Of a stretch of DNA of 32,683 nucleotides, positions 6,383-15,421 are shown in pieces. The DNA is from Candidatus Parcubacteria bacterium (GTDB lineage Bacteria; Patescibacteriota; Minisyncoccia; UBA6257; 2-01-FULL-56-20). The position numbers were made by a program, and so were the translations under genes. The notes beneath the pieces are model-generated. The model was not told the origin of the DNA and searched no databases. It saw only the letters and a list, made by a program, of their open reading frames with translations. Every line of letters starts with the position of its first letter. Positions within the stretch are counted from its first letter, which is position 1. The stretch is from contig DAIDLF010000030.1 of assembly GCA_027449645.1 (NCBI GenBank), positions 1 to 32,683 of the forward strand, written 5' to 3'.

Positions 6383-8344
6383 TCAGTTCACCGTGATACT
6401 CTGCGAGATCGTGCTGTTGGTGATCGCGCCGAGGGAGACGGAGTTCGGATCGGACACCGTCCATTTTTCCGTATAGGTGCCGGGCGAAACCGGTGCCGTC
6501 ATTGCGGGAAGTGCAAAGACGGCGGAACTGCCCGCAGCAATACTGCCTACGGTCTGATTGTAGGAGACGGAGCTATAAGGCAAGACAGGGCGAATAGTGC
6601 AACCACCAATAGAGACCGCATGTGCCACGGGGATCAAAGCAAAGAACTGGTGGGAAGGCGCCATGGCCGTACAGCCTGTGCCAATCTCGGTTGAATATCC
6701 GCCCCGATAGCTTGTGGTCTTGGTAACGCCTGCCACTACCAGAGGAATGGGCGTGCTCTCACTGAACGATCCCACGTGGGTCAGATAGATGCCATTATCC
6801 GTCACGTTCCCCGTGATGGTACAGGTCACCGTCGGCGGGATGTCACCGTAAACCCCGTCCCATACGCTATCGGATGTAGAGGGAGCGTCATACACTCCGT
6901 CGCCGTCAGTATCCGTATCGCACGTACCCGTGCCGGCTCCCGTCGCCGCGAAGCCGATACTGGTCGCAACCACGGGAACATTGCCGTTATTGACCGCGGT
7001 GATGGTCGCCCCGCTCACCGCAGACCCATGGGTGATGGACGAAGGGATGCCCGAGGAAGAAAGCGAAACCTGGCGGGTGGAAACGACCCCCGTGAGCGCC
7101 ACCCGGAATACATCAGGTGTGGCGCTGGGGCCGCCGCAAGTTTGTTCATAAGTATAGGAATATACCTCCGGGCCAGAGCCGCCGCCGATCGGCGAGAAGC
7201 TCTGTTTGGTGCAGGAAGTTTCATCAGGAAGATTATAATTACTGCCTACATTGCTCCCGCCGTTGTCTTCAGCGAGCTCTATGCCAAGCTGGAGATTGGT
7301 GAGCGCCTGGTCCCCCGCAGGCAATGCCTGGGTTGCCACAATGGATGCCGAAACGCTGGACAATCCATCAGCACCGCCGGGCCAGTTCCATCCCGACCAC
7401 GAGCCCGTTATATAAAAAGTGCCATTGGAAGGGTTGGTGTCGGTCCAGGTCCCGGAACCGGTTATCGCCGTACTCGCCCATGGCGAGGTCACACACGCCG
7501 TGCCCCGTCCGCCATAGAAGCACACCTGAACCTTGAAGTCCTGCGTCACCGGGCCGGATGCCGAAAGCGTCGCGTAGGCCCCGGTGCCGTCAAAGGTGAT
7601 GCCTGGCACGGGCGCCGCGATGGTCGGACGCACGTTTGCCACCGTCGTCTTGCTGATGCTCGCGCCGGAAGCCATGGCAAGCGCCCCACCGGTCCCGATG
7701 TTCAACTGATAGCCCGGACTGAACGAAAGGTTCACGTTGGGATCCACCGTGAGCGTCACGCCGTTCACGGCAATATTGCCGTTCTGTACCGTGGAATTCT
7801 GGCTCATCTCGCAGGCGCTGCCTCCTACGCTCGCCGTGGAGACCAGATACGTTCCTCCGCCGGCATCCTGCCATGGATTGCAGTACGGATCGGACCAGTC
7901 GAGCGATAGGGAGCTTTGATGCCCGCTCGCATCCTTCGCAGTGAATGCCGTCCCGTAATTCCCCTCGTGCGTGTCGCGCACCACCCACTGCCCGGTGAAC
8001 ACCTGCTGGCTCCCGCTCGAACTCGCCTGATCAAGCGCAAGCGTCACGGTGGTAGTCGCATGATCCGTCGCCGTCACCGCCTCCACGGAAGTCACCGTAT
8101 CGGGATCTTCCATGACCACGGTGAATTTTTGCGTATTGCCCGGCAAGACCTTCATCGGATCTATGGTGACGCTCGTGATGGCCGGCAAGGTTCCCGGAGC
8201 CTGGGAGATGCGATAGGTCTCAGGTCCGGATCCCGCCACGCGATTGCCGGAACGGGAGAGCAAGAACATCTCCACGCCGAGCAGTACGACGATGACCGCC
8301 ATGAAGGCGATGAAGATCGGGATGAAGTATTTTTTCATGAACAT
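6383..8344 (-). CDS. Large membrane-anchored exported protein, Ig-like regions
   Basis: I recognise no specific family. The 653-aa product has a short basic N-terminus and one strong hydrophobic helix (about residues 6-28, MKKYFIPIFIAFMAVIVVLL...), followed by a long Thr/Ser/Gly-rich beta-type extracellular region. Pairs of Cys occur (for example around CNPW and ACEM), suggesting disulfides. Segments such as GNTQKFTVVMEDPDTVTSV and the C-terminal AGSSAVFALPAM...GTYTEKWTVSDPN resemble Ig-like or CARDB-like folds. It follows the fibre gene by 2 nt, so the two are very probably co-transcribed and co-translated. The ATG at 8344 was chosen over 8398, which lies within the upstream gene; 8338 is also possible. 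Probably a surface protein displayed with the fibre. Confidence 0.7.
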   Translation of the reverse strand: MFMKKYFIPIFIAFMAVIVVLLGVEMFLLSRSGNRVAGSGPETYRISQAPGTLPAITSVTIDPMKVLPGNTQKFTVVMEDPDTVTSVEAVTATDHATTTVTLALDQASSSGSQQVFTGQWVVRDTHEGNYGTAFTAKDASGHQSSLSLDWSDPYCNPWQDAGGGTYLVSTASVGGSACEMSQNSTVQNGNIAVNGVTLTVDPNVNLSFSPGYQLNIGTGGALAMASGASISKTTVANVRPTIAAPVPGITFDGTGAYATLSASGPVTQDFKVQVCFYGGRGTACVTSPWASTAITGSGTWTDTNPSNGTFYITGSWSGWNWPGGADGLSSVSASIVATQALPAGDQALTNLQLGIELAEDNGGSNVGSNYNLPDETSCTKQSFSPIGGGSGPEVYSYTYEQTCGGPSATPDVFRVALTGVVSTRQVSLSSSGIPSSITHGSAVSGATITAVNNGNVPVVATSIGFAATGAGTGTCDTDTDGDGVYDAPSTSDSVWDGVYGDIPPTVTCTITGNVTDNGIYLTHVGSFSESTPIPLVVAGVTKTTSYRGGYSTEIGTGCTAMAPSHQFFALIPVAHAVSIGGCTIRPVLPYSSVSYNQTVGSIAAGSSAVFALPAMTAPVSPGTYTEKWTVSDPNSVSLGAITNSTISQSITVN

Positions 8345-8346
8345 GG

Positions 8347-10551
8347 TTAGGGGGTGATCAAAAGGCCTTTTGCCGACGGGTCGCCGTAATTTGTCCATTT
8401 GGCCGCATCGAAGCGGGGTGCGGTGAGGCGGTAGGAAACCTCATAGCCGCCAGCCGCGGCGCCTGCGGCCATGCTCCCCGGCGCGGAGGCACCGTAGATG
8501 GTGAGCGTCCCTGCGGCGGTATCCTTGCGGTACCACACGTTCCCGTCAAAGGAAGGCGTGAGGAGTACCGCGAGCTGGTCCATGGCAGACGGCATTTCCG
8601 TGGCTTTGGCAAAGAGCCAGAGATCGCTTCCCGTGGGCTCCTTCGCGAAGTTGATCGTCGCTTGGTAGGTGCCGTCCATCCCCTTCTGCAGCATGATCGT
8701 GCCTGCCGTCTCCTCTTTTACGCCCGTCATGCCCGAAAGGTACGTGGCATAGTTCGTACCGCCGATGGCATACACCGGGTCGAAGGTATTGGCCGTCACC
8801 TTGTTGGCGGTGACAGTGCCTTTAAGAGAGAGATTTCCGTTCACGTCCACCGACATGCTGGGCTGGGATCCATAGGCACCCCACGTAAAACCGCGACCGC
8901 TATCTTCGGCGTCCATGGTAAAGTGAATGGCATAGTCCTGAACGCTGCCATAGAAATAGGTACTGTTGTTGTCCATCCAAGTACGATAAGGAGTGTTGCC
9001 TCCCCAGTAATCCAATTCATTGTTAGGATTGAGGAATATCCCACTAGTAAAGGTCGTCGGTACATACACCGTCGCGGCGCTCGGAGTGATGTTCACGGTG
9101 TGCGCCGTATTATTATAGAAATCCGTGACGCCATCCGACGGCGAGAACATGCCCGTATCATATCCGCCATCGCCGACAAACGAATATCCTCCCGTTCCCC
9201 ACGTCCCCTCATTCGCAAGGATCTCGCCGTTCACCTGAAGCTTTGTTCCCGGGCTTGTGGTGCCGATGCCGACGTTGCCGCCCGTAGTAAATGCCATAGC
9301 CGGCGTCCCTTGAGTACCAGAAAAATTCCACGGAAAGATGCCGAAGGTATTGGAGTTTTGAACATATCCCATTTGCCATACATAAATCCCGGTTCGAATG
9401 AAGGCGATATCTGCCTTAGTGGTGTCAGCGGCGCGCGATAAATTAACCATTCCGTATGCCGGCCCATTATCAATGCCGGAGCCATCCTGAATCGATAAAG
9501 CCGGAGCGCTTGTATTTCCATCTATTTCCAGCTTTGCTCCCGGGCCCGATGTCCCGATCCCCACGTTGCCGCCATTATAATAGATGAGCCCAGATCCTGT
9601 CGTCCACTGGCCTGAGGCACCTGCCACCGCCGAATCTACATAGGCCTTCGTTGCCGCATTGGAAGCGGAAGTCGGAGTGCCCACGTTCACTACGCCGGTG
9701 AAATTGCCGGTGCCGGACACATCAAGGGTATAGCCGGGTGCGGAATTCCCGATGCCCACGTAGCCGTTAGTAGTACTGAACCACAACGGGAAATAATCGA
9801 CACCGTTTGCTGTTCTTGCAGCATTATAAGTGGTGAATCCAAAACCGTCACCCAGACCACCCAAAGCAACCACATTGCCACTTGCGGTTGTTTGCCGAAG
9901 AATGGGGGTATATGCACTGGCAGTCTGTGCACTTGCCGCAGTGATGCCATTTGTCCCTGTTTTTCCACTCAACCACGCCCCTCCTGGAGAGGATACATAA
10001 AGATTGCCGTCAATCGAGGTATTTCCATTTACTTCAAGCTTCTGGCCTGGGCTCGTTGTCCCGATGCCCACATTGCCAGCATCATTCACAATCATTGTAG
10101 AGGGGTAGGTATTGGTACCAAGAATATCTGCCGCCGCACCATGCAACGCCACTACATCCGAGACTGAACCCATGCCGTCGTTCTGAGTGCCTATGACCAA
10201 TGCACTATTTTCAGCCGATGTCCCCCAATAGGCATATGTGGTATTTTCGTCGCTATAGGTGATATAGCCGTAATCACTGCCATAGTTGCTGCGTGATGGA
10301 AAAATAATGGAGCTGGCTCCCCCGGAAGTGGGATGTTCCAATGTCAGATCGCCTGCAGTGGCGCTCGCGAGGTTGTCCGCATAAATATCCACCTTTCCAT
10401 TAGGCCCCGTCGTCCCAATGCCCACATTGCCGCTCGTGTTGATGATGCCATTCGGGAAATTCAGCGTGGTCACTGCAAAAACCTGCCCGGCGAACAACGT
10501 CGCAGCGAGCACGGCTACCATCGCCATCAAAGAGAACAATTTGCCTTTCAT
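8347..10551 (-). CDS. Tail-fibre-like surface protein with NVGIGTTxP repeats (734 aa)
   Basis: Secreted fibre-like protein. A Sec signal peptide (residues 1-26, ending in AGQVFA) is followed by five copies of a NVGIGTTSPGxKLEVNG-type element at about residues 42, 160, 264, 329 and 426. Such elements occur in trimeric phage-tail-fibre and adhesin shafts. Residues 280-309 hold a GTGNFTGVVNVGTPTS...YVDSAV module nearly identical to one in the 797-aa protein encoded at 12502-14895. The C-terminal region (about 590-734, DPVYAIGGTNY... to the end) is also homologous to that protein's C-terminus, so they are paralogues. A promoter with TATAAT lies 14 nt before the ATG. The 653-aa gene follows after 2 nt. 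No chaperone-type intramolecular peptidase motif was recognised. The role as surface fibre or adhesin is inferred. Confidence 0.8.
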   Translation of the reverse strand: MKGKLFSLMAMVAVLAATLFAGQVFAVTTLNFPNGIINTSGNVGIGTTGPNGKVDIYADNLASATAGDLTLEHPTSGGASSIIFPSRSNYGSDYGYITYSDENTTYAYWGTSAENSALVIGTQNDGMGSVSDVVALHGAAADILGTNTYPSTMIVNDAGNVGIGTTSPGQKLEVNGNTSIDGNLYVSSPGGAWLSGKTGTNGITAASAQTASAYTPILRQTTASGNVVALGGLGDGFGFTTYNAARTANGVDYFPLWFSTTNGYVGIGNSAPGYTLDVSGTGNFTGVVNVGTPTSASNAATKAYVDSAVAGASGQWTTGSGLIYYNGGNVGIGTSGPGAKLEIDGNTSAPALSIQDGSGIDNGPAYGMVNLSRAADTTKADIAFIRTGIYVWQMGYVQNSNTFGIFPWNFSGTQGTPAMAFTTGGNVGIGTTSPGTKLQVNGEILANEGTWGTGGYSFVGDGGYDTGMFSPSDGVTDFYNNTAHTVNITPSAATVYVPTTFTSGIFLNPNNELDYWGGNTPYRTWMDNNSTYFYGSVQDYAIHFTMDAEDSGRGFTWGAYGSQPSMSVDVNGNLSLKGTVTANKVTANTFDPVYAIGGTNYATYLSGMTGVKEETAGTIMLQKGMDGTYQATINFAKEPTGSDLWLFAKATEMPSAMDQLAVLLTPSFDGNVWYRKDTAAGTLTIYGASAPGSMAAGAAAGGYEVSYRLTAPRFDAAKWTNYGDPSAKGLLITP
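9625..9714 (-). repeat. Fibre module, copy 1
   Basis: Encodes GTGNFTGVVNVGTPTS...AYVDSAV (30 residues). It is almost identical in protein sequence to the module at 13501-13590. The two differ at several synonymous third positions, so the duplication is not very recent or is held by selection on the protein. Confidence 0.8.
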
Positions 10552-10565
10552 GGAAGCTTGACTTC

Positions 10566-10594
10566 ATTATAGAAAACTGCCCGCATAAGAGCAA
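10566..10594 (-). promoter_or_regulatory. Promoter for the 734-aa fibre gene
   Basis: Minus strand: TTGCTC (10589-10594), 17-nt spacer, TATAAT (10566-10571), 14 nt before the ATG. The predicted leader is only about 7 nt and carries no Shine-Dalgarno sequence. Confidence 0.7.
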
Positions 10595-10623
10595 CTAACG
10601 CCTGTGCACATGGCAACCGCCCG

Positions 10624-11862
10624 CTACAATCCCGCGCGTTGCACCCAGTAGGCAAGGCGCACCGTCCCCACCCAGGGCGTGGCATAGGGATCGGCGGAAT
10701 CGGAGACCAGCAAGGCCTTGTAGCGGAAGTCGCTGCCCGCCGTGACGAACGTGACCGGGCTGCCGGGATCCGCAGCGAACCAGGTGAGTCCCCCATTGTT
10801 GGAAAGGAAGTACTCCACGGTGCCGCTCGCATCCGCGCTCGTGATCTCGCCCATCGTGACATTCCCGCTCCACTGATTGAGGTCGGACGACACCCATTGC
10901 GCCGGGCCGGATTTGAATCCCTGGTCGGTGAAAAGATACGATCCGGCATTGCTCTTTACATAGATCTCGTGCGGCGCCGGACCGGGCGCGGCGCGGAGCA
11001 GGGAGGCGCCGGAGAACGCCGTCTGGGTGTAATCGATCACCGCCCCGCGCTGGATCTTGATGAGCCGCGGGCGGGCGCTTCCGGCTCCCGAGAATATCCA
11101 CCAAGCCCCGTCCTGCGCGAAGATCACCGGGTCCACGCCGCGGGAACCGAAGGTGTCGCCCGCAAAGGCGCGCGAGCCGAAGCGCGGCGAATAGTCCGCG
11201 ATGAGGCCCACCCCGCCGCCGTTGCCCGTGGGCCCCATCTCCAGCACGCGGCTTTCGTATGCCGCGTACACCACGAGCGTCCGCCCGGTCGCCACGTCAT
11301 AGCCGAAACGCAAAACGCCGGGATAGGTGGATGTCACCACAAGGCCCGGGAATGCGGGAATGGTGGCAGTGTAAGTGCCGTCCGCCTGCTCCGTCACGCC
11401 TGCCCCCGCGGCAGCGGGGCCTCCCGCCGAGGACGAAGGCGGGGTAAATGCCGCCGACGTGGACGTCACCGCGAACTCGGGCACGAACGAAATGGCGGTT
11501 GCCACATAATCCTCATAGACGGTCGTATCATGGGCATCCTCAAACCCCGTACCGGAAAAAAGTTCGGTGTAGGTGGCGGAGGAAAGCGACGAGGTCGCCG
11601 CAAGCGGCAACGTCTGCGCGGCCTGCGGTGTGGAAAGATTGCTCTTGGGGATGGCGGACATCACCGTGGAGGTCGCCGTCTCGCTCGGCACTGCGGCGAT
11701 GGGCGCCTGCCGCAAAAGCCACGCAAGCACTCCCTCCGCCATGCCCGATGAATAATACAAAACGGCGCGGATGCCAAGGATGAGCAAGAGGCCGACGGCG
11801 ACCCCGCCCAGCAGGGCGAGTAGCATGCGTGCTCTTTTCTCTTCTTTGGACAGCCGCGCCAT
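10624..11862 (-). CDS. Membrane-anchored exported protein of unknown function (412 aa)
   Basis: Not recognised. It has a basic cytoplasmic start (MARLSKEEKRARM), one transmembrane helix (about residues 13-38) and a long extracytoplasmic part. A Ser/Thr/Ala-rich linker covers about 60-175, followed by a region with propeller-like elements (IFAQDGAWWIFSG, HEIYVKSNAGSYLFTD) and a C-terminal beta domain ending WVGTVRLAYWVQRAGL. That end resembles the C-terminal region of the WNDEIGWI protein in type (a comparison-with-reference beta domain) but I cannot show homology. It is the last gene of the five-gene run 15979 to 10624, starting 11 nt after the cupredoxin gene's stop. It is probably surface-exposed. 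Confidence 0.7.
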   Translation of the reverse strand: MARLSKEEKRARMLLALLGGVAVGLLLILGIRAVLYYSSGMAEGVLAWLLRQAPIAAVPSETATSTVMSAIPKSNLSTPQAAQTLPLAATSSLSSATYTELFSGTGFEDAHDTTVYEDYVATAISFVPEFAVTSTSAAFTPPSSSAGGPAAAGAGVTEQADGTYTATIPAFPGLVVTSTYPGVLRFGYDVATGRTLVVYAAYESRVLEMGPTGNGGGVGLIADYSPRFGSRAFAGDTFGSRGVDPVIFAQDGAWWIFSGAGSARPRLIKIQRGAVIDYTQTAFSGASLLRAAPGPAPHEIYVKSNAGSYLFTDQGFKSGPAQWVSSDLNQWSGNVTMGEITSADASGTVEYFLSNNGGLTWFAADPGSPVTFVTAGSDFRYKALLVSDSADPYATPWVGTVRLAYWVQRAGL

Positions 11863-11873
11863 AAATGTGGCTT

Positions 11874-12464
11874 CTACTTCACGGTCATCACTCCTGCTTC
11901 CCCGGACTGGCCGGGAATATTGCTGTAGAAATCATACGTCCCTGCCTTCGTGGGCGCATTGAACGTGATCGCCCGGGTCTCCCCCGGACCGACTCCCACG
12001 GCCACTGCCGAGAGCGAAGGATCCTTGAAGGCGAACACGTGCGAATAAGCGTCGCCGGAGGTCACGGAGATCGTGACCGGCGCGCCCGCGGACACCGTGA
12101 ACGCGTTCGGCGTGAAGCCGCCCGTCACGGAAACCGTGAGTTTGATCGCGCTCGCAGGCACCGAGGAAGGATTCGCGATCGGCGCCGATTGCTGAGGCGC
12201 AGTCGGGGCTCCCGGCGCCACGTTGTTCTGCGCAGCCTGGCCCGTAGGCGCCACGACGACGCCGCTCGAGGCGATGGCGCTCGTGCCGGTCGCCGCCACC
12301 ACGCCCGAAGGCGTCACGGTGCCCAAATCGGTCTGGGTTCCCACCGGCTGGCTTGCGACGTTCTTGACCGACGAATTCGGCTGTGTGCCAGTGAATACGA
12401 AATACCCCGCCACCACGATCACTACCACGACCACTCCGATGATAATCTCTTTGTTCTTGTCCAT
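11874..12464 (-). CDS. Membrane-anchored cupredoxin-fold protein lacking copper ligands
   Basis: A 196-aa product with an N-terminal transmembrane anchor (residues 7-25), a low-complexity Ala/Pro/Ser/Val linker (about 28-105), and a C-terminal cupredoxin-like domain (107-196). The domain has the familiar pattern GGFTPNAFTVSAGAPVTISV, SHVFAFKD (His142) and GTYDFYSNIPGQSGEAGVMTV. In copper-binding relatives the last segment carries Cys and His; here Ser181 and Gln186 occupy those places, so type 1 copper binding is unlikely. It lies in the run of surface-protein genes between the 797-aa fibre and the 412-aa anchored protein, 37 nt after the fibre stop. The fold may serve as a structural or binding module. 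The family call is fairly safe; the role is unknown. Confidence 0.75.
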   Translation of the reverse strand: MDKNKEIIIGVVVVVIVVAGYFVFTGTQPNSSVKNVASQPVGTQTDLGTVTPSGVVAATGTSAIASSGVVVAPTGQAAQNNVAPGAPTAPQQSAPIANPSSVPASAIKLTVSVTGGFTPNAFTVSAGAPVTISVTSGDAYSHVFAFKDPSLSAVAVGVGPGETRAITFNAPTKAGTYDFYSNIPGQSGEAGVMTVK

Positions 12465-12501
12465 ATATCTGGGTAAAGGAATTTTTCTCTCGACCTTTCT
12501 T

Positions 12502-14895
12502 TTACTCTTTCACCGGCAATACGAAGCCCGGTGTCCTCCCCTGCTCTGCGGCCGTGGTCGGCCACTTCTGCCAATCGAACCGCTTGCCGGTGAGCCGGAA
12601 CGAGAACTGTGCCGGGGCGTTGCCGTGGAATGTGAGCGTGGATCCGTCAATCGTATAGTAGATCTCCGCGAACTGGCCGTACGGCGTCGCCACGGCGTTC
12701 ACGGTATCCTTGCTGAAGTCCACGGTCTGGTACCATACCCAGAGATCCGATCCGTGCGCGAGCTGGGGGAAATTGACGGCGTACTCGTAATCCGATCCTT
12801 GCTTGACGAGCGTGCCGTTCCCCGTCACTTCCTCGTTCACGCCGACCATCGTAGGCGCGAAGGTCTCATAATCCGTGCCGCCGATCCGGTACAGCGGGTC
12901 GATGGTGGTGACGCCGAGGGTGCCGACCCCGGTGATGTTATAGCCGTTCATGTTGAGCCCTCCCTGCGCCGCGCCGGAGATGTTCCAATTGCCCGTCACC
13001 GTGAGCGTGGAGAAGACGCCGGCCCCGCCGCCGCCCACTGCACTGTCCACATAGCTCTTTGTCGCCGCCATGTTCCCCGCCGTCGGCGTACCGACGACGA
13101 CCGGCTGGGTGAAGCTTGCCGTGCCGGACACGGTGAGTCCTGCGAAAGTCGGGCTGTCCGTGGTGCGCACGTACTGGTTCATATTGGAAGGATACGGATC
13201 TGCACCGGTATTGAGCAGGCGGTTCCACGCGGTCCATCCTCCCGTGCCTCCCGTGGCGCTCGCGCGGCTCCTGAACCACATGCCGGTGGTGTTAGGCTTG
13301 ATGACGATCTGCGATTGCCACATATTGGTGGCGCTATAAGGATAGCTCAGGTTGATGAAGTGATACCACGTCGTGCCGCTCGGACCGTCTGAGGCGTTGT
13401 CCATGCCCGCCGAGTTGCCGAGCGTGCCCAAGGTATCAAAGGTATAGCTGGTATTCGGATAAGTATCTACATAGTTCGCCGATCCGGAACTGATCGCCGA
13501 TACCGCGGAGTCCACGTAGGATTTCGTTGCGGCGTTGGAGGCGGAAGTCGGCGTGCCTACGTTCACCACCCCAGTAAAATTGCCAGTACCCTGAACATCA
13601 AGCTTGTAAGCGGGAGCTGTCGTACCGATGCCGACACTGCCGCCACTCACTGCCAACACTGCTCCGTTCGAGGCCGTGGAAATCGTGAAAAGATTGTTCC
13701 CTGCATTTTGGAGACGCACATTAAAATCTTGGGCCGCGCCAGTCCCATAATGGAAATCTAAATATGGCACGCCTGCGCTTATTGGATTTGCAATCGTATT
13801 CGTACCGCCAAGCTCAATAGAACCTCCTTGATCGGCGTTTAATTGGTCGTTTGCCCCATTCCAACTAAGGCTCCCATCCACTTTCGCAGCCCCATTCACT
13901 TCAAGCACCGCACTCGGGCTCGTCGTCCCGATCCCCACATTGCCGCCATTATAATAGATGGCGGTGCCGCTGGAGGTCCACTGGCCAAGCGACGCCCAGC
14001 TCGTCTGGCACACGCCGCCGAGACAGAGCCCCGTGGAGCTCACATTGCCTGCCACTTCCAACTTTTGCCCCGGGCTTGCCACCCCCACGCCGAAGTTGCC
14101 GTTATTGAGGATGGTCGCCACATTCGCCGCCCCTGCATATGAGCTTGCACTGCCGCTCGGGCCGGTGCCGAAATAGATATTGCCGCTCTGCAGATACATA
14201 TAACTGAGCGCCGCCGCCTGGTCGCGGGTAATGCCATTGCCGCCGGTGTTCCGGGTGTAGGCATTGTTCAAGATGAAGGTGCCGCCATAGAAATTATCGA
14301 AATAGCTGTTGGGCGATCCCCCGCCGTCCTGCTTGATCTCCGACCAGTTGCTGCCGCCGACTTCAAGCGTAGTACCGGGGTTGGACACTCCAATCCCCAC
14401 GTTGCCGGCGAAGCTGTAATTCCCTCCTCCGGTATTGGAGCCGAACTGGCCCGACGAGACGTTGCCGGCGCTTACCGTCCCGGTAAGCGTGCTCGCCACG
14501 AACGTGCCGCCCACGGTGAGATTCCCGCCGATCACCGTATTTCCCGCAGAGACCGTGCTCGTGGAGATGGATACCGAACCGTCGCTCCGCAGGAGGAAGA
14601 TCGGCGTCTTGTTGTTGGCCCAGAACTGCGCGGCGTACGTGGTATTGTCGCTCGAGGCGCCCACCACGAGCAGCTTCGTTCCGGACACCGTCGTGGAAGT
14701 GCCGACGCTCACGTTATTGGAGGCATCGCTCCCGATCGCGCCATAGCCGTTCGGCGGCGCTTGGAGCGGTCCCGTGAAGGCCCGGGCAACGAAAGGTCCG
14801 CCGAACATCGCGAATGCAAAAACCATTCCGGAAAGCATGGCTCCGGCTACGATGGCAACGATGCCGCGCTTAGCAAGGAATGGTTTTTGCCTCAT
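12502..14895 (-). CDS. Tail-fibre-like surface protein with pyocin-knob-like domain (797 aa)
   Basis: Second large fibre-like protein. The N-terminus has a basic start and a hydrophobic signal (about residues 9-40). Five NVGIGTTxP-type repeats follow (about 61, 165, 267, 319 and 420), some degenerate. Next come the GTGNFTGVVNV module (about 436-465), a segment resembling the pyocin/phage tail-fibre knob (about 476-562: a YVDTYPNTSYTFDTL start and an MWFRSRASATGGTGGWTAWNRL end), the fibre-type TTDSPTFAGLTVSG, a second VGTPT...KSYVDSAV module, and a C-terminal domain (about 666-797) paralogous to that of the 734-aa fibre. The ATG at 14895 is chosen because codons upstream to 14964 run antisense-like through the previous gene's end and lack a signal. 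It starts 13 nt after the 161-aa gene. Probably a cell-surface fibre. Confidence 0.8.
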   Translation of the reverse strand: MRQKPFLAKRGIVAIVAGAMLSGMVFAFAMFGGPFVARAFTGPLQAPPNGYGAIGSDASNNVSVGTSTTVSGTKLLVVGASSDNTTYAAQFWANNKTPIFLLRSDGSVSISTSTVSAGNTVIGGNLTVGGTFVASTLTGTVSAGNVSSGQFGSNTGGGNYSFAGNVGIGVSNPGTTLEVGGSNWSEIKQDGGGSPNSYFDNFYGGTFILNNAYTRNTGGNGITRDQAAALSYMYLQSGNIYFGTGPSGSASSYAGAANVATILNNGNFGVGVASPGQKLEVAGNVSSTGLCLGGVCQTSWASLGQWTSSGTAIYYNGGNVGIGTTSPSAVLEVNGAAKVDGSLSWNGANDQLNADQGGSIELGGTNTIANPISAGVPYLDFHYGTGAAQDFNVRLQNAGNNLFTISTASNGAVLAVSGGSVGIGTTAPAYKLDVQGTGNFTGVVNVGTPTSASNAATKSYVDSAVSAISSGSANYVDTYPNTSYTFDTLGTLGNSAGMDNASDGPSGTTWYHFINLSYPYSATNMWQSQIVIKPNTTGMWFRSRASATGGTGGWTAWNRLLNTGADPYPSNMNQYVRTTDSPTFAGLTVSGTASFTQPVVVGTPTAGNMAATKSYVDSAVGGGGAGVFSTLTVTGNWNISGAAQGGLNMNGYNITGVGTLGVTTIDPLYRIGGTDYETFAPTMVGVNEEVTGNGTLVKQGSDYEYAVNFPQLAHGSDLWVWYQTVDFSKDTVNAVATPYGQFAEIYYTIDGSTLTFHGNAPAQFSFRLTGKRFDWQKWPTTAAEQGRTPGFVLPVKE
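13501..13590 (-). repeat. Fibre module, copy 2
   Basis: Counterpart of the module at 9625-9714, with only one residue change in 30 (Ala to Ser before YVDSAV). A third, diverged form (VGTPTAGNMAATKSYVDSAV) occurs later in the same protein, at about 13026-13085. Confidence 0.8.
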
Positions 14896-14908
14896 TACCC
14901 GGAAGGTA

Positions 14909-15394
14909 TTAGTGGGAAGGAGTCGTGGAGCTCGCGGAAGAAGGGCCGGTGGCCGACGGGACACCCTGCTGGGCCTCGGCTGCCGCGGCGCTCTGCTGGG
15001 CTGCGGTTGCCGCGGCAGGATTCGCGATCAGCTGGGCAATGCTCGAAGTGGCAGAGAGGCGGGTCCAGAAGATGATCTGCTGGGAGTTGAAGTAGACGTC
15101 GCCCGACGGACCCCACGTCACCTGGCTGAACGGATACACACCGACGGTCGGATTGCCCTTGCTGTCCGTGCCGCGCTGGAGGAACCAGGCGTCTTCCATA
15201 TGCGGCGCCGGCGACCAGTCAAGCTTGCCAAAATAGATGTCGCCCGTGGAAAGATATACTGCCGAGTACGGCGAGATCGCCGGCTGGGATGCTCCCCCGG
15301 TGATCAGGCTGACCCCCGCCCACACGCCGATCGCGATGGCGAGCAATACGATGACTACAATAAGCGTAACAATGAGACCTTTCGAAACTTTCAT
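14909..15394 (-). CDS. Membrane-anchored protein of unknown function (161 aa)
   Basis: Not recognised beyond architecture. It has an N-terminal transmembrane helix (residues 7-30), a compact domain with the repeated idea YLSTGDIYFGKLDWSP and WGPSGDVYFNSQQIIFW (two similar beta segments, about 47-60 and 93-110), and an Ala/Gln/Ser-rich tail likely to be disordered. The two GD(I/V)YF segments suggest an internal duplication. It lies between the 185-aa cupredoxin and the 797-aa fibre, 27 nt and 13 nt from them, and is probably in the same operon. It may help anchor or present the fibre, but only position supports that. Confidence 0.7.
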   Translation of the reverse strand: MKVSKGLIVTLIVVIVLLAIAIGVWAGVSLITGGASQPAISPYSAVYLSTGDIYFGKLDWSPAPHMEDAWFLQRGTDSKGNPTVGVYPFSQVTWGPSGDVYFNSQQIIFWTRLSATSSIAQLIANPAAATAAQQSAAAAEAQQGVPSATGPSSASSTTPSH

Positions 15395-15421
15395 GATGCT
15401 TTTTGGATTTGGTTTTATTTT

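Noticed and set aside
8347-14895. Possible prophage, because of tail-fibre-like proteins
   Set aside because: No capsid, portal, terminase, baseplate or integrase gene is present. Both fibre proteins have Sec-type signals and the neighbours are pilus genes.
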